From Cupriavidus pampae (GTDB taxonomy: Bacteria > Pseudomonadota > Gammaproteobacteria > Burkholderiales > Burkholderiaceae), in NCBI RefSeq assembly GCF_914271485.1, contig NZ_CAJZAG010000004.1, positions 372,001-436,000 of the forward strand: a stretch of 64,000 nucleotides of DNA, written 5' to 3'. Of the stretch, positions 8,266 to 17,003 are shown piece by piece. Every line of letters starts with the position of its first letter. Position 1 is the first letter of the stretch. Position numbers and translations under genes: made by a program. Under the pieces are notes generated by a model. The model ran no database searches and had not been told where the DNA came from. It saw nothing but the letters and a program-made list of their open reading frames with translations.

Positions 8266-9984
8266 TCAATGCGAAACGGCTTCGGCGATACCCATGCCGG
8301 TTTCCCGGCGCACGGCCATTTCCGGCCAGCGCGATTCGGACAACCGGCTGCGCGTCAGCAGCGAGAACACGATCACCAGCAGGAACCCGACCGGAATCGA
8401 CACGATGCCGGGGTTGCGCAGCGAGATCAGCGGATGGTCGAGGCCAAGGATGCTGGGGTAAGTCATATTGGGCGACACCAGCACCATGCCGATCGACAGC
8501 AACGTGCCGCCGACCACACCGGCAATCACGCCGGCGGTATTGCAGCGGCGCCAGTAGAGCGTGCAGACCAGCGCGGGCAGGTTGGCCGATGCCGCCACCG
8601 CATAGCCCAGACCGACCAGGTGTGCGACGTTCTGCCCCTTGGCCGCGATACCGGCCGCCACGCAGATCACTGCCGTCATCACCGTCGCGACGCGCGCGGC
8701 CACCACTTGTTCGCGGTCGGTGGCATGACCGTTGCGGACGGCCCCGACGTACACGTCATGAGCGAGCGACGAGGCCGCGGCCAGCGTCAGGCCAGCCACC
8801 ACCGCGACGATCGTCGCGAACGCCACCGCGGCGACTACCGCCAGCATAAAGTTGCCAAGCAGGCTGTCCGGGCCGCCACCGAGGAACTGGGCAAGCATCG
8901 GCGCGGCCAGATTGCCGCCCTTGTCGAGCGCGATGATCGCCTTCGGGCCGACGTTGAGCGCGGCGGAGAAACCGATCACGACGATCAGCAGATGGCACAG
9001 GCCGATCGCGAACATCGCATACAGCGCCGAGGTGCGCGCATCCTTCGCGCTCTTGACCGTAAAGAAGCGCATCAGGATATGCGGCATCGCGGCGGTACCG
9101 AGCACGAGTGCCATGCCCAGCGAGATCTGCTCCACCGGACTCTTCAGATAGAGCGCGGGCTCGAGGAAGCGGCGGCCGGCTTCTTCCACCGACAGCGTCG
9201 ATTGCCCCTGCAGCAGCGTGTCCAGCACGTGGCGCTGAATCGCTTCGTTATGGATCACGCTGCGGAAAAACGCCTCGATATCGAAGCCGTAGGGAATCCA
9301 CGACAGCACCACCAGCACGATGCAGAACGAGATCAGCAGAAACGCCTTCAATACCTGCACCGATGTGGTGGCGCGCATGCCGCCGAACAGCACGTAGGTC
9401 AGCATCAATCCACCCACGGCGCATACCGACACCTCGTACGGGATGCCGATCAGCGCGCGTACGATCACCGCGCCACCGACGATCTGCGGCACCATGTAGA
9501 ACAGCGCGACCAGCACACTCGACACGGCGACCACGAGCTTGGTCGCGCGAAAGCTGTTGCGGTAGGCGAGCACATCGCCAAGCGTGTAGCGCCCGAGATT
9601 GCGGCACGGTTCGGCAATCAGCAGCAGCACCGGCACGAACGAGATAAAGAAGCCCGCGACATAGCTGATGCCATCGAGGCCGTACAGTGCGATCAGGCCC
9701 GACACGCCGAGGAATGCCGCCGCGGACAGGTAGTCGCCGGCAATCGCCATGCCGTTCATGCGGGCACTGATGCCGCCGCCGGCGGTATAAAAATCGCTCG
9801 CGGTGGCATTACGGCGCGCCGCGAACCACGTGATGGCGAGCGTCAGCGAGAACAGCGCGGCAAACACGATGACCGTCATCGTGCGGTTGCCCTCGGTGAC
9901 GAGCGTGGCTTCCGCGGCCTGGGCCGTGCCCGCGATCAGCAGTGCGGGAAGGGAAGCAAAAAGAAACGCGGTACGCGAGTTCAT
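8266..9984 (-). CDS. actP: Cation/acetate symporter, ActP-like (SSS family)
   Basis: A 572-residue sodium:solute symporter. The ATG at 9984 follows TGAGGAGCCCGGCC, a strong ribosome-binding site overlapping the stop of the DUF485 gene. An N-terminal signal-like segment ends near GTAQAAEA, then about 13 membrane segments follow, with the ActP landmark DFYTAGGGISARMNGMAIAG and the GDYLSAAAFLG segment. ActP takes up acetate and other short monocarboxylates and is typically encoded right after a small DUF485 (YjcH) protein, exactly as here. The downstream neighbour is a nitrilase rather than acetyl-CoA synthetase, so another short carboxylate could be the substrate. Confidence 0.88.
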   Translation of the reverse strand: MNSRTAFLFASLPALLIAGTAQAAEATLVTEGNRTMTVIVFAALFSLTLAITWFAARRNATASDFYTAGGGISARMNGMAIAGDYLSAAAFLGVSGLIALYGLDGISYVAGFFISFVPVLLLIAEPCRNLGRYTLGDVLAYRNSFRATKLVVAVSSVLVALFYMVPQIVGGAVIVRALIGIPYEVSVCAVGGLMLTYVLFGGMRATTSVQVLKAFLLISFCIVLVVLSWIPYGFDIEAFFRSVIHNEAIQRHVLDTLLQGQSTLSVEEAGRRFLEPALYLKSPVEQISLGMALVLGTAAMPHILMRFFTVKSAKDARTSALYAMFAIGLCHLLIVVIGFSAALNVGPKAIIALDKGGNLAAPMLAQFLGGGPDSLLGNFMLAVVAAVAFATIVAVVAGLTLAAASSLAHDVYVGAVRNGHATDREQVVAARVATVMTAVICVAAGIAAKGQNVAHLVGLGYAVAASANLPALVCTLYWRRCNTAGVIAGVVGGTLLSIGMVLVSPNMTYPSILGLDHPLISLRNPGIVSIPVGFLLVIVFSLLTRSRLSESRWPEMAVRRETGMGIAEAVSH

Positions 9985-9995
9985 GGCCGGGCTCC

Positions 9996-10340
9996 TCACG
10001 CTGCCACCGCGTGGGCGGCCTCAGGCTCCGGGAAACGTGCCTGCGACAGCAGTTCATCGGCCATTGCATCGAGCCGACGCAGCTTGGCCGCATAGGCGCA
10101 GGCGATCACGCCGCCGACAAAGTACTGCCCGCACAGATACCAGAGTCCGAAGTTCGTGGCCGAGGTGACCGGGATCTCGAACAGGCTCGAACCAATTCCC
10201 GCCAGCACGGGTACGGCGAAGAACATCGCCATGCTGATCGTGAATAATCCGAGCACGACGCGCCGGCGAGAGCGCACCAGTTGTTGGAACTCCGGGTTCC
10301 GGTAAAGCACCTCATAGGCGCGTGGCGTTGGCTTGATCAT
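9996..10340 (-). CDS. DUF485 (YjcH-like) small inner-membrane protein
   Basis: A 114-residue protein with two hydrophobic segments (about residues 29-50 and 66-84) and the family pattern NPEFQQLVRSRRR followed by a GLFTISMAMF helix. DUF485 proteins accompany ActP-type symporters and are thought to assist them. The ATG at 10340 follows GGGAGAGAGACC. The first gene of the minus-strand operon DUF485-symporter-nitrilase, it ends 11 bp before the symporter start. The upstream region holds conspicuous repeats at 10419-10473. Confidence 0.88.
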   Translation of the reverse strand: MIKPTPRAYEVLYRNPEFQQLVRSRRRVVLGLFTISMAMFFAVPVLAGIGSSLFEIPVTSATNFGLWYLCGQYFVGGVIACAYAAKLRRLDAMADELLSQARFPEPEAAHAVAA

Positions 10341-10418
10341 GGTCTCTCTCCCGATGGCAGACGGCTGCATTCTTGGCTCAGATCGCAGCGAGGAAAAGGA
10401 GAGAGTTCGCAGACCATT

Positions 10419-10473
10419 CTGCAAATTTGCAGAGTGCAAGACAATGGTGCATGGCTTTTTTGCAGAGCACCAT
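10419..10473. promoter_or_regulatory. Repeat-rich operator-like region upstream of the DUF485-symporter-nitrilase operon
   Basis: The roughly 310-bp gap between the divergent DUF485 and MOSC genes (10341-10649) contains a perfect 14-bp palindrome CTGCAAATTTGCAG (10419-10432), two direct copies of TTTGCAGAG starting at 10426 and 10459 (33 bp apart, about three helical turns), and a 7-bp inverted repeat ATGGTGC/GCACCAT (10444-10450 and 10467-10473). This looks like a multi-site operator. The regulator is not known. Confidence 0.5.
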
Positions 10474-10649
10474 GATGGATTGCGCGAACGGCCGAGGAAG
10501 GCTGCCGTGCACCGTTCTTGCGCGAAATCGCAGGCTTTGTCCGTTTTTGTCGCGTGAGAACGTATGACGCATGGCAAACCACTTGGCGAGCGGTTTGCGG
10601 CGCGGCAACATAGGCAAAGTTCAACCGTTCACCCCATCTGCCCACCGCC

Positions 10650-11423
10650 ATGAACATCCAGTCGCTCTATCGTTACCCGGTCAAGGGCCTGTCGCCCGAG
10701 ACACTCGCCAGCGTGGACCTGCGTGCCGCGCAGGGTTTTCCGCTCGACCGCGCGTATGCCGTCACCGATGGCTCGCTCGATTTCGATCCGGCGCATCCCG
10801 TGCCCGCGCCGAAGACGCAGTTCCTGATGCTGGCCAAGTACGAGAAGCTCGCGCGCCTGAAGACGCGTTTCACCGACGCCTCGGCACAGCTCGAGTTAGC
10901 CGACGACGGCAGCGTGTCGCACTACAACCTCACGCGCGACGCGGATCGTGAAGGGCTGGCGGACTACCTGAAGCGTTATCTGGACGTGCCGCTGCCGGGT
11001 ACACCACGCGTGGTCAACGCGCCGAATTTCCAGTTCACCGACGTGAGCGTGCGATCGGAAGCGCTGATGCGCAGCATCTCGCTGATCAACCTCGATACGG
11101 TGGAAGATTTCGCGCGCCATCTGGACCACCCGCTGGATCCGCTGCGTTTCCGCGCGAATCTGTATTTCTCGGGCGTGCCTGCATGGTCGGAGATGGAGTG
11201 GGTCGATCGCGAACTGACGATCGGCGACGTGGTGCTGAAGATCGTGCGCCGCACGAAGCGTTGCGCGGCGACCAGCGTGGATCCCACCACGGGTATCCGT
11301 GACCTGAATATCCCGGTGTCGCTGCTGAAGTACGTCAAGCACGGTGACCTCGGCATCTATGCCGAGGTGGTGCGGGGCGGGACGATCCGCCCGGGGGATG
11401 CGATCGTATTGCAGGACGCGTAA
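10650..11423 (+). CDS. MOSC-domain protein (YcbX-like molybdenum cofactor-binding)
   Basis: A 257-residue protein with an N-terminal MOSC_N beta-barrel (IQSLYRYPVKGLSPE at the start) and a C-terminal MOSC domain (about residues 110-255). The MOSC cysteine is visible in RRTKRCAATSVDP, the position that ligates molybdenum in YcbX and mARC-type N-hydroxylamine reductases. Family members reduce N-hydroxylated compounds or act in Moco metabolism. Unlike E. coli YcbX it lacks a C-terminal 2Fe-2S ferredoxin domain, so it would need a separate electron donor. It is divergent from the DUF485 operon and stands alone. Confidence 0.85.
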   Translation: MNIQSLYRYPVKGLSPETLASVDLRAAQGFPLDRAYAVTDGSLDFDPAHPVPAPKTQFLMLAKYEKLARLKTRFTDASAQLELADDGSVSHYNLTRDADREGLADYLKRYLDVPLPGTPRVVNAPNFQFTDVSVRSEALMRSISLINLDTVEDFARHLDHPLDPLRFRANLYFSGVPAWSEMEWVDRELTIGDVVLKIVRRTKRCAATSVDPTTGIRDLNIPVSLLKYVKHGDLGIYAEVVRGGTIRPGDAIVLQDA

Positions 11424-11454
11424 CGATCGCTGGAAGGAGAGGAAGGCCTGGCGC

Positions 11455-12486
11455 TCAGTCCACCTTGGCGCCAGACTGTTCCACGATCGGCTTCCACTTC
11501 TTGTAATCCGAGTCCACGAGCTCGGCAAACGCCTTTGGCGTCATGAGCTTCGCTTCCGCGCCCTGCTCATGGATCGCGTGGATGACTTCGGGACTGGCCA
11601 GCACCTTGTTGACCTCGGTGGCGATGCGATCGACCACGCTGGCCGGGGTCTTCGCGGGCGCGAAGATGCCGTACCACGTGCTGACGTCGACGTCCTTGTA
11701 GCCGCTCTCGGCGACCGTCGGCACGTTCGGCAGCGAGGTGCTGCGGCTGGCCGACGTTACCGCCAGCGCGCGCAGCTTGCCGGCCTTCACCTGCGCCAGC
11801 GCCGACGGTACCGACGCCACCATCAGGTCGACGTTGCCCGCCATGGCATCCATCATCGCGGCGTTTGAACCCTTGTACGGCACGTGCAGCAGCTTGATGC
11901 CGGCGGCATGGCTGAAGATCTCGGCGGCCAGATGGATGGTGGTGCCATTGCCGGGCGAGCCGTACTTGATCGACTCGGGCTGCGCCTTCGCGGCCGACAC
12001 GACGTCGGCGAGCGTCTTGAAGCGCGAGCTCGCCGAGGTGACGATAACGATCGGCGTGTAGGCCACGTGACTGATCGCGATCAGATCGCGCGCCGGCACG
12101 TACGACACCGATTTGTACAGCCACGGCGCCACCACGAGGTTGTCCTTCTGCCCCATGACCAGGTCGTAGCCGGTCGGCGCCGCGCGCACGATCTCCGCAA
12201 TCCCGAGCGTGCCGCCGGCACCGGGCTTGTTGTCCGGTACGAACGTCCATTTGGTGCTCTGCGCCACCTGATTGGCTACCAGCCGCGCGAGGATATCGGT
12301 ACCGCCGCCCGGCGGAAACGGAATCACCAGCCGGATCGGCTTGGTCGGCCAGTTCGATTGCGCCAGCGCCGGCAGCCCGCTCGCCATGACGCCCGCCGCG
12401 AGCATGCCTTTGAGCAGGGTGCGCTTCGACGTATCGACAGGATGATCGGAGGGAAGAACGGGCGGGAGGGCGGAATTTCGGGACAT
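11455..12486 (-). CDS. Bug/TctC-family periplasmic solute-binding protein
   Basis: A 343-residue tripartite-tricarboxylate receptor. The ATG at 12486 gives a leader with KRTLLKGMLAAGVMASGLPALAQ, which looks partly like a twin-arginine signal, followed by NWPTKPIRLVIPF and the PPGGGTDILAR loop; HVPYKG is present. It is the last gene of the minus-strand operon that starts with the CitE-like gene, 86 bp after the dioxygenase stop, and may be expressed with it. A second Bug receptor occurs in the same operon (14941-15939), so the pathway may take up two related acids. The ligand is unknown and no TctAB membrane genes are nearby. Confidence 0.9.
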   Translation of the reverse strand: MSRNSALPPVLPSDHPVDTSKRTLLKGMLAAGVMASGLPALAQSNWPTKPIRLVIPFPPGGGTDILARLVANQVAQSTKWTFVPDNKPGAGGTLGIAEIVRAAPTGYDLVMGQKDNLVVAPWLYKSVSYVPARDLIAISHVAYTPIVIVTSASSRFKTLADVVSAAKAQPESIKYGSPGNGTTIHLAAEIFSHAAGIKLLHVPYKGSNAAMMDAMAGNVDLMVASVPSALAQVKAGKLRALAVTSASRSTSLPNVPTVAESGYKDVDVSTWYGIFAPAKTPASVVDRIATEVNKVLASPEVIHAIHEQGAEAKLMTPKAFAELVDSDYKKWKPIVEQSGAKVD

Positions 12487-12572
12487 GGAGGATTCGGACA
12501 ACGGGAAACGCGGCAAATGCGACAAACGCAGGCGCGGATTATACCGTTGCCGACCCTGAATGCTTGCGGCCG

Positions 12573-13658
12573 TTACTCCACCATGGCCCCGGCGACACCT
12601 TCCAGCAGGTCGCGGTCGTGATTGGACGGCAGTTCCATAAACGGCCGGCGCGAGACGCTCCACAGCCGCATATCTTCTTCAGTGTGGAAAACCTGCTGCT
12701 TCGGCATCGCCGGCCACGACTCGACGCGTAGCCACATGCGCAGCAGATGGCGGCGTTGCGACAGTTCCTGATGATCCTCGTAGTCCGTGCGGCCGTGCAC
12801 CATCATGCGATTGTTCAGAAACTGGATATCGCCGTCGCGGAAGCCCATGTCGAGGTAGTGCTCGGGCATCGCCGCCGCCTTGCGCGCGTGGTACAGCGCA
12901 TCCGATTCCTCCTGCGTGAACGGGCGTTGGCCGCTTTTCTCCGCAAGTCGCGCGTAGCCGGTTGGCAGATAGCAGGTGATTTCGCCCTCGCCGTTGTCGG
13001 CAAAGAACGGCACGCGGTCTTCGCTGAACGTGCGCGTTGCGCGACGGCCATCTTCGTCGGTACGTTTCAAGTACAGACCGCGACGCAGGATCTCCAGCGA
13101 TTTCGGGTGATGCTCCAGCAGATAGTTGTGCACCGTCAGCGCACTGGTGATGCGGCTCGCGCCCCCGGAGATGGCCGTGCGCAGGCACATCAGGCCAATG
13201 ATGTCGCACGAGTCGGTATGCATCAGTTGCCCGCCGCCCTTCCGATATCCGCGAGATTTCGGTTCATAGTCGCTGACGTTGACGACGTGGCCAAGTCGAT
13301 CGCCGAGGTACGACTGGGTCATGGTCGGGCCGATGTAGGCGCCCAGACCGAAATAGATGCGGGCCATATCGTCATCGCTGTACTGATCGCGTGGCAGCCC
13401 TCGCAGCATCAGGAAGCCCGCGCCTTCTCGAAGGCGTCTTGGCAGCGACTCCATCAACTTGCCGACGGCATCGAGCGGGAAGGTCTCGCGGGTGACGTCG
13501 GGAAAGTCGACTTCGCCGAGCGACTTCAGATGCTGCAGCGCGCGATCGATCTCGCCCAAATCTTGCGCGCTGAGTACGTGCAACCCTTCCTTCGTCCAAT
13601 CGATATCGGGACCTTTCCAGGCACCGGGACCCGTAATCGGATGGCCAAGTCGGTTCAT
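12573..13658 (-). CDS. TauD/TfdA-like Fe(II)/2-oxoglutarate dioxygenase
   Basis: A 361-residue protein. The metal-binding facial triad appears as HTD in GQLMHTDSCDI and the distal His in MMVHGRTDYED; the 2-oxoglutarate-binding Arg is likely in RRHLLRMWLR. TauD/TfdA enzymes hydroxylate a substrate while oxidising 2-oxoglutarate to succinate, often triggering release of sulfite, an alcohol or an amine. The length is longer than TauD itself (about 280), as in the gamma-butyrobetaine-hydroxylase-related branch. The start at 13658 is chosen over 13700 because NRLGHPITGPGAW begins the recognisable protein. It sits 38 bp after the CaiB gene. The substrate is unknown; context suggests preparation of an acid before or after CoA activation. 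Confidence 0.85.
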   Translation of the reverse strand: MNRLGHPITGPGAWKGPDIDWTKEGLHVLSAQDLGEIDRALQHLKSLGEVDFPDVTRETFPLDAVGKLMESLPRRLREGAGFLMLRGLPRDQYSDDDMARIYFGLGAYIGPTMTQSYLGDRLGHVVNVSDYEPKSRGYRKGGGQLMHTDSCDIIGLMCLRTAISGGASRITSALTVHNYLLEHHPKSLEILRRGLYLKRTDEDGRRATRTFSEDRVPFFADNGEGEITCYLPTGYARLAEKSGQRPFTQEESDALYHARKAAAMPEHYLDMGFRDGDIQFLNNRMMVHGRTDYEDHQELSQRRHLLRMWLRVESWPAMPKQQVFHTEEDMRLWSVSRRPFMELPSNHDRDLLEGVAGAMVE

Positions 13659-13696
13659 TGTCTTCTCCTTGTGTGTGTGTTGGCAGCGGAACGGTG

Positions 13697-14932
13697 TCAC
13701 GCTGCGGAGGAAAGGGGGAGGCTGCCGACCAGCGCGCCACTGGCGCGTAGTCTGGCAAGCCCCGCCTCGCCGAGGACCTCGCGGACAATCTCGTCGTTGT
13801 GCTGGCCGAGATCCGGTGCGGGGCAGCGGAAATCTCCCGGCGTGTCGCTCCAGCGCGGCGTGATGTTGTGCATCGGCAGTGCTCCGAGTTCGGCGTCCGG
13901 CAGTTCCACGAGGCTTTCGCGCTGTGCGACGTACGCATCGTTCAGCACCTGCCCGGCGTCATAGACCGGGCCGATCGTGACACCGGCCGCTTCGAAGATC
14001 GCCATGTTCTCGTCGAGGCTGCGCGCGCGGATAAAGTCGCCCACGACGCGGTCGACGTCCTCGATATGCGTGAGGCGGGCACTGTTGGTGGCGTAGCGCG
14101 GGTCGTCGAGCATGTCGCCGCGGCCGATCGTCTCCATCAGCCGGCGCGCCACGCTGTTGGACGCCGTGGAGAGCGCGAGCCATTTGTCGTCTCGCGTGCG
14201 ATACACGTTGCGCGGCGCCGTCGTGCTCGAGCGGCTGCCGGTCCGGCGCTTGAGCTTGCCGGTGAACTTGTAGTTGGCCGCCTGCGGTCCCATGATCGAC
14301 AGCATCGGTTCGAACAACGACAGGTCGATGACCTGGCCGCGTCCGCCATGTGCCTGGATATGCCACAGCGCCATCATGGTCGCGCTCGCGCCGTAGAGAC
14401 CGGTCGTCATATCGCCGAGGAACATCGGAGGCAGCACCGGTTCGCGATCCTCGAAGCCGTTGATCGCCGCAAAGCCGCTGTACCCTTCGACGAGCGTGCC
14501 GAATCCCGGCTTGTGGCGATAGGGGCCGGTCTGGCCCCAACCGGAGATCCGCGTGATGACGAGCTTCGGGTTGATCGCGTGCAGCACGTCGGGGCCCAGC
14601 CCCATCGCTTCGAGCGTACCCGGCCTGAAACTTTCGATCAGCGCATCGGCGGTCTCGACCAGCGTCTTGAGCAAGGCGATGCTCGCGGCATTGCGCAGGT
14701 TCAGTCCGAGACTTCGCTTGTTGCGCGCATAGGTTTTCCACCAGATATCGAGACCATCGGTCTTGAAGTTGCGCAGTGAATCGCCGTCGGGGGGCTCGAT
14801 CTTGATTACGTCGGCGCCGAAGTCCGCCAGCTGCAGCGTCAGCATATTGCCGGCGACCAATCGGCTCATGTCGATGATCCGCAGCCCGTGCAACGGGCCG
14901 CGCGCGGCCGGGTTGAATACCTTGCTTTGCAT
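13697..14932 (-). CDS. CaiB/BaiF-family (class III) CoA-transferase
   Basis: A 411-residue protein with the family N-terminus GPLHGLRIIDMSRLVAGN, the nucleotide-side motif FGADVIKIEPP, YARNKRSLGLNL, and the catalytic Asp in FLGDMTTGLYGA. These enzymes move CoA from a donor thioester (for example succinyl-CoA) to a carboxylic acid. The ATG at 14932 fits the family start; the open frame further upstream runs into the Bug gene. It lies between a Bug receptor and a TauD-like dioxygenase, downstream of a CitE-like lyase. The parsimonious role is activation of an imported acid to its CoA ester, later cleaved by the lyase. Confidence 0.9.
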   Translation of the reverse strand: MQSKVFNPAARGPLHGLRIIDMSRLVAGNMLTLQLADFGADVIKIEPPDGDSLRNFKTDGLDIWWKTYARNKRSLGLNLRNAASIALLKTLVETADALIESFRPGTLEAMGLGPDVLHAINPKLVITRISGWGQTGPYRHKPGFGTLVEGYSGFAAINGFEDREPVLPPMFLGDMTTGLYGASATMMALWHIQAHGGRGQVIDLSLFEPMLSIMGPQAANYKFTGKLKRRTGSRSSTTAPRNVYRTRDDKWLALSTASNSVARRLMETIGRGDMLDDPRYATNSARLTHIEDVDRVVGDFIRARSLDENMAIFEAAGVTIGPVYDAGQVLNDAYVAQRESLVELPDAELGALPMHNITPRWSDTPGDFRCPAPDLGQHNDEIVREVLGEAGLARLRASGALVGSLPLSSAA

Positions 14933-14940
14933 GGTGATGC

Positions 14941-15939
14941 TCAGTTGTTGGCGACTGCCACGTGGCGGGTCGCCACGAGCGTGCGCCACTTGCCGACCTC
15001 GGCCTGCACGTAGCTGGCGAACTGCGGGGCGGTCATGGCGCTGGGCTCGGTCGACTCGCGCGAGAAGAGCTCTCGCATTGCCGGCGTTTCGGCCACCGCA
15101 CGAATTTCCTGATTCAATCGCTCGACAACGGGCTGCGGTGTCTTCGCGGGAGCGAACACGCCCCACCACGCTTCCACGACGAAGCCCGGCAGCGTCTCGG
15201 CGACGGTCGGCAACCCGGGAGCGAAGCGCGAGCGTTCGGCGGATGTCACGGCGAGCGCGCGGACCTGACCGCTTTTGAGCGGACCCGCGACCGACGCGGC
15301 GGTGGTGATCATGACCTGGACGTTGCCGCCCACCATATCGACCACCGCATTGGAGACGCCCTTGTACGGTACGTGCACGGCACGCCCCTGGCCCAGTGCG
15401 TTGAGGAGTTCACCACCAAGATGTCCGCTCGATCCGGGGCCGGCCGAGCCAAAGTTGATGTTTCCGTTCTTGGCCTGGAAAGCTTCAACCACGTCCTTCA
15501 CGCTTTTGTACGGTGTGCTTGCGGCCGTCACCAGCAGCATGGGCCCCCGGTTCAGCATGGCCACCGGCTCGAACGATTTGATCGGGTCATAGGGCAGCTT
15601 CGGTTGTATCGCCGCGTTGGTGCTGAAGCTCAGCGAGTTCAGCAGGAGCGTCGAGCCGTCAGAATCGCCGGTCGCTACCGCTTGCGCGCCAATGGCGCCG
15701 CCGGCGCCGGGACGGTTCTCCACAACGACGGAGGAGCCGGTGCGGCTGGCCAGACCCTGTGCCAACGCGCGGGCAAACAGATCGTTGCTGCCGCCGGGCG
15801 AGAACGGTACGACGATGCGGATCGTCTTGGGCAACGCAGGCTCCTGCGCCGTCGCGGCGAGGGCGGTGGTACTAAGTAATCCTGTGCCAAGCAGGCCTGT
15901 GCAAAGCCAGGCCAACAGTGGGGCGTGGGGGCGTTTCAT
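14941..15939 (-). CDS. Bug/TctC-family periplasmic solute-binding protein
   Basis: A 332-residue receptor. The ATG at 15939 starts a signal peptide (KRPHAPLLAWLCTGLLGTG, cleavage near ALAATAQ). The mature part has IRIVVPF followed by SPGGSNDLFARAL and HVPYKG. The SPGGSND loop differs from the PPGGGTD loop of the receptor at 11455, so the two probably bind different ligands. It ends 8 bp before the CaiB start and begins 45 bp after the CitE-like stop, so it is inside the operon. It is probably the receptor for the acid that the CaiB and CitE-like enzymes handle. Confidence 0.9.
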   Translation of the reverse strand: MKRPHAPLLAWLCTGLLGTGLLSTTALAATAQEPALPKTIRIVVPFSPGGSNDLFARALAQGLASRTGSSVVVENRPGAGGAIGAQAVATGDSDGSTLLLNSLSFSTNAAIQPKLPYDPIKSFEPVAMLNRGPMLLVTAASTPYKSVKDVVEAFQAKNGNINFGSAGPGSSGHLGGELLNALGQGRAVHVPYKGVSNAVVDMVGGNVQVMITTAASVAGPLKSGQVRALAVTSAERSRFAPGLPTVAETLPGFVVEAWWGVFAPAKTPQPVVERLNQEIRAVAETPAMRELFSRESTEPSAMTAPQFASYVQAEVGKWRTLVATRHVAVANN

Positions 15940-15983
15940 GTTGTCTCCTGTTTTATGTTTTGATCTGCGTTGCGCGACCGCTT

Positions 15984-16871
15984 CTATGGCGTGTGTTCGA
16001 GCGACGCTTCCAGCAAGCCGTGCTGGCTGGCCTGTGCCAGCAGCATCTGCGCGCGCCGGATGAAAGGTGCGTCGATCATCTGTCCGTCCACTGCGCATGC
16101 GCCGAGCCCTGCGAGTCCGGCTTGGGCCGCTGCGTCAACGACGCGACGCGCACGGGCAATGTCGGTGGCGGACGGGACGAACACCGCGTTGGCAAGTGCC
16201 ACCTGACTCGGATGGATGCAGCTCTTGCCAGCGAAGCCAAGCTGCTTTGCCATCCGCGCTTCGGCGCGATAACCATCGGTGTCGGCAATATCCGCAAACG
16301 CCGCATCGATGGCTATGACACCCGCCTCGCCCGCGGCGAGTCGCAGTGCCAGCATGCATGTGTGCACCGCTTGAGCATCGCGACGGGCGATGTTCAGCGG
16401 CTCGAACAGATCGCCGAAGCCTAGCTGCAGCCCCATGACCAGCGGATGCGCGCCCGCGATATCGGCGGCATGGCGCAAGCCGCGCGGCGACTCGATATTG
16501 ACGAGCAGCCTCGGTACCGTGCGCACGCCGTTGGCCGCGGCGGCCGCCTGCACGGCATTGGCTGCTTCCAGTACCTGCGACGGATGCTCGACCTTCGGCA
16601 CGTTGATGAGGTGGAGGCCGTCGCGGGTCACGGCACGGACGTCGTCCTCGAAGTGGGGCGTATCAAGGCCGTTCACGCGCACGATCAGGGTTTTCCCGCT
16701 CGCGTGGGTAGCGGGCGTCTCCATGAGCGACGCGAGTAACAGTCGCGCTTCGGCCTTGCGCGCCAGCGGAACGGCGTCCTCGAGATCGAACGAGAGGGCG
16801 TCAGCATCCGAGGCAAGTGCTTTGGAGAAAAGTTCGGGGCGGCACCCGGGGACAAAGAGTTTGCTGCGCAT
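15984..16871 (-). CDS. CitE-like HpcH/HpaI aldolase/citrate lyase family protein
   Basis: A 295-residue TIM-barrel lyase. Visible CitE landmarks are RSKLFVPGCRPE at the start, FDLEDAVPLARK (metal- and CoA-binding loop), VRVNGLDT, PRLLVNIESPRG, and GKSCIHPSQVALANAVF near the end. Stand-alone members cleave or make acyl-CoA esters such as malyl-CoA, citramalyl-CoA or 3-hydroxy-3-methylglutaryl-like CoA thioesters. It is the first gene of a five-gene minus-strand operon with a CaiB CoA-transferase, a TauD-like dioxygenase and two Bug receptors. A divergent LysR gene starts 133 bp away. The substrate is unknown. Confidence 0.9.
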   Translation of the reverse strand: MRSKLFVPGCRPELFSKALASDADALSFDLEDAVPLARKAEARLLLASLMETPATHASGKTLIVRVNGLDTPHFEDDVRAVTRDGLHLINVPKVEHPSQVLEAANAVQAAAAANGVRTVPRLLVNIESPRGLRHAADIAGAHPLVMGLQLGFGDLFEPLNIARRDAQAVHTCMLALRLAAGEAGVIAIDAAFADIADTDGYRAEARMAKQLGFAGKSCIHPSQVALANAVFVPSATDIARARRVVDAAAQAGLAGLGACAVDGQMIDAPFIRRAQMLLAQASQHGLLEASLEHTP

Positions 16872-16936
16872 GACGCGGTGGCGAGAGACGATGAGGGCCA
16901 GTATGCGAGCCCACTCGATGAAGAAAAAGTCCCCTC

Positions 16937-16968
16937 ATCTTTCTTCAAAAGATAGATAAACTATCTTT
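16937..16968. promoter_or_regulatory. LysR-type operator with three alternating half-sites
   Basis: ATCTTT-N5-AAAGAT (16937-16953) and AAAGATAG-N5-CTATCTTT (16948-16968) share the middle half-site. This gives three ATCTTT-type half-sites in alternating orientation between the divergent CitE-like and LysR genes. Two overlapping perfect inverted repeats with 5-bp centres strongly suggest the binding sites of the LysR protein encoded at 17004. Confidence 0.7.
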
Positions 16969-17003
16969 ATGCCCGTCACGCCTCATCGGCTGAGCCAAAT
17001 GCG

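Noticed and set aside
7348..10095. A 915-codon open frame on the plus strand across the nitrilase-symporter region
   Set aside because: It is antisense to three well-recognised genes, rich in Arg/His/Gln/Asp, and has no domain or ribosome-binding site; it is a GC-driven shadow frame.
10452..10463. Sigma-54 promoter (TGGC...TTGC) in the region before the symporter operon
   Set aside because: The spacing between TGGC and TTGC is 4 nt instead of 7, and the minus strand shows no correct GG/GC pair.
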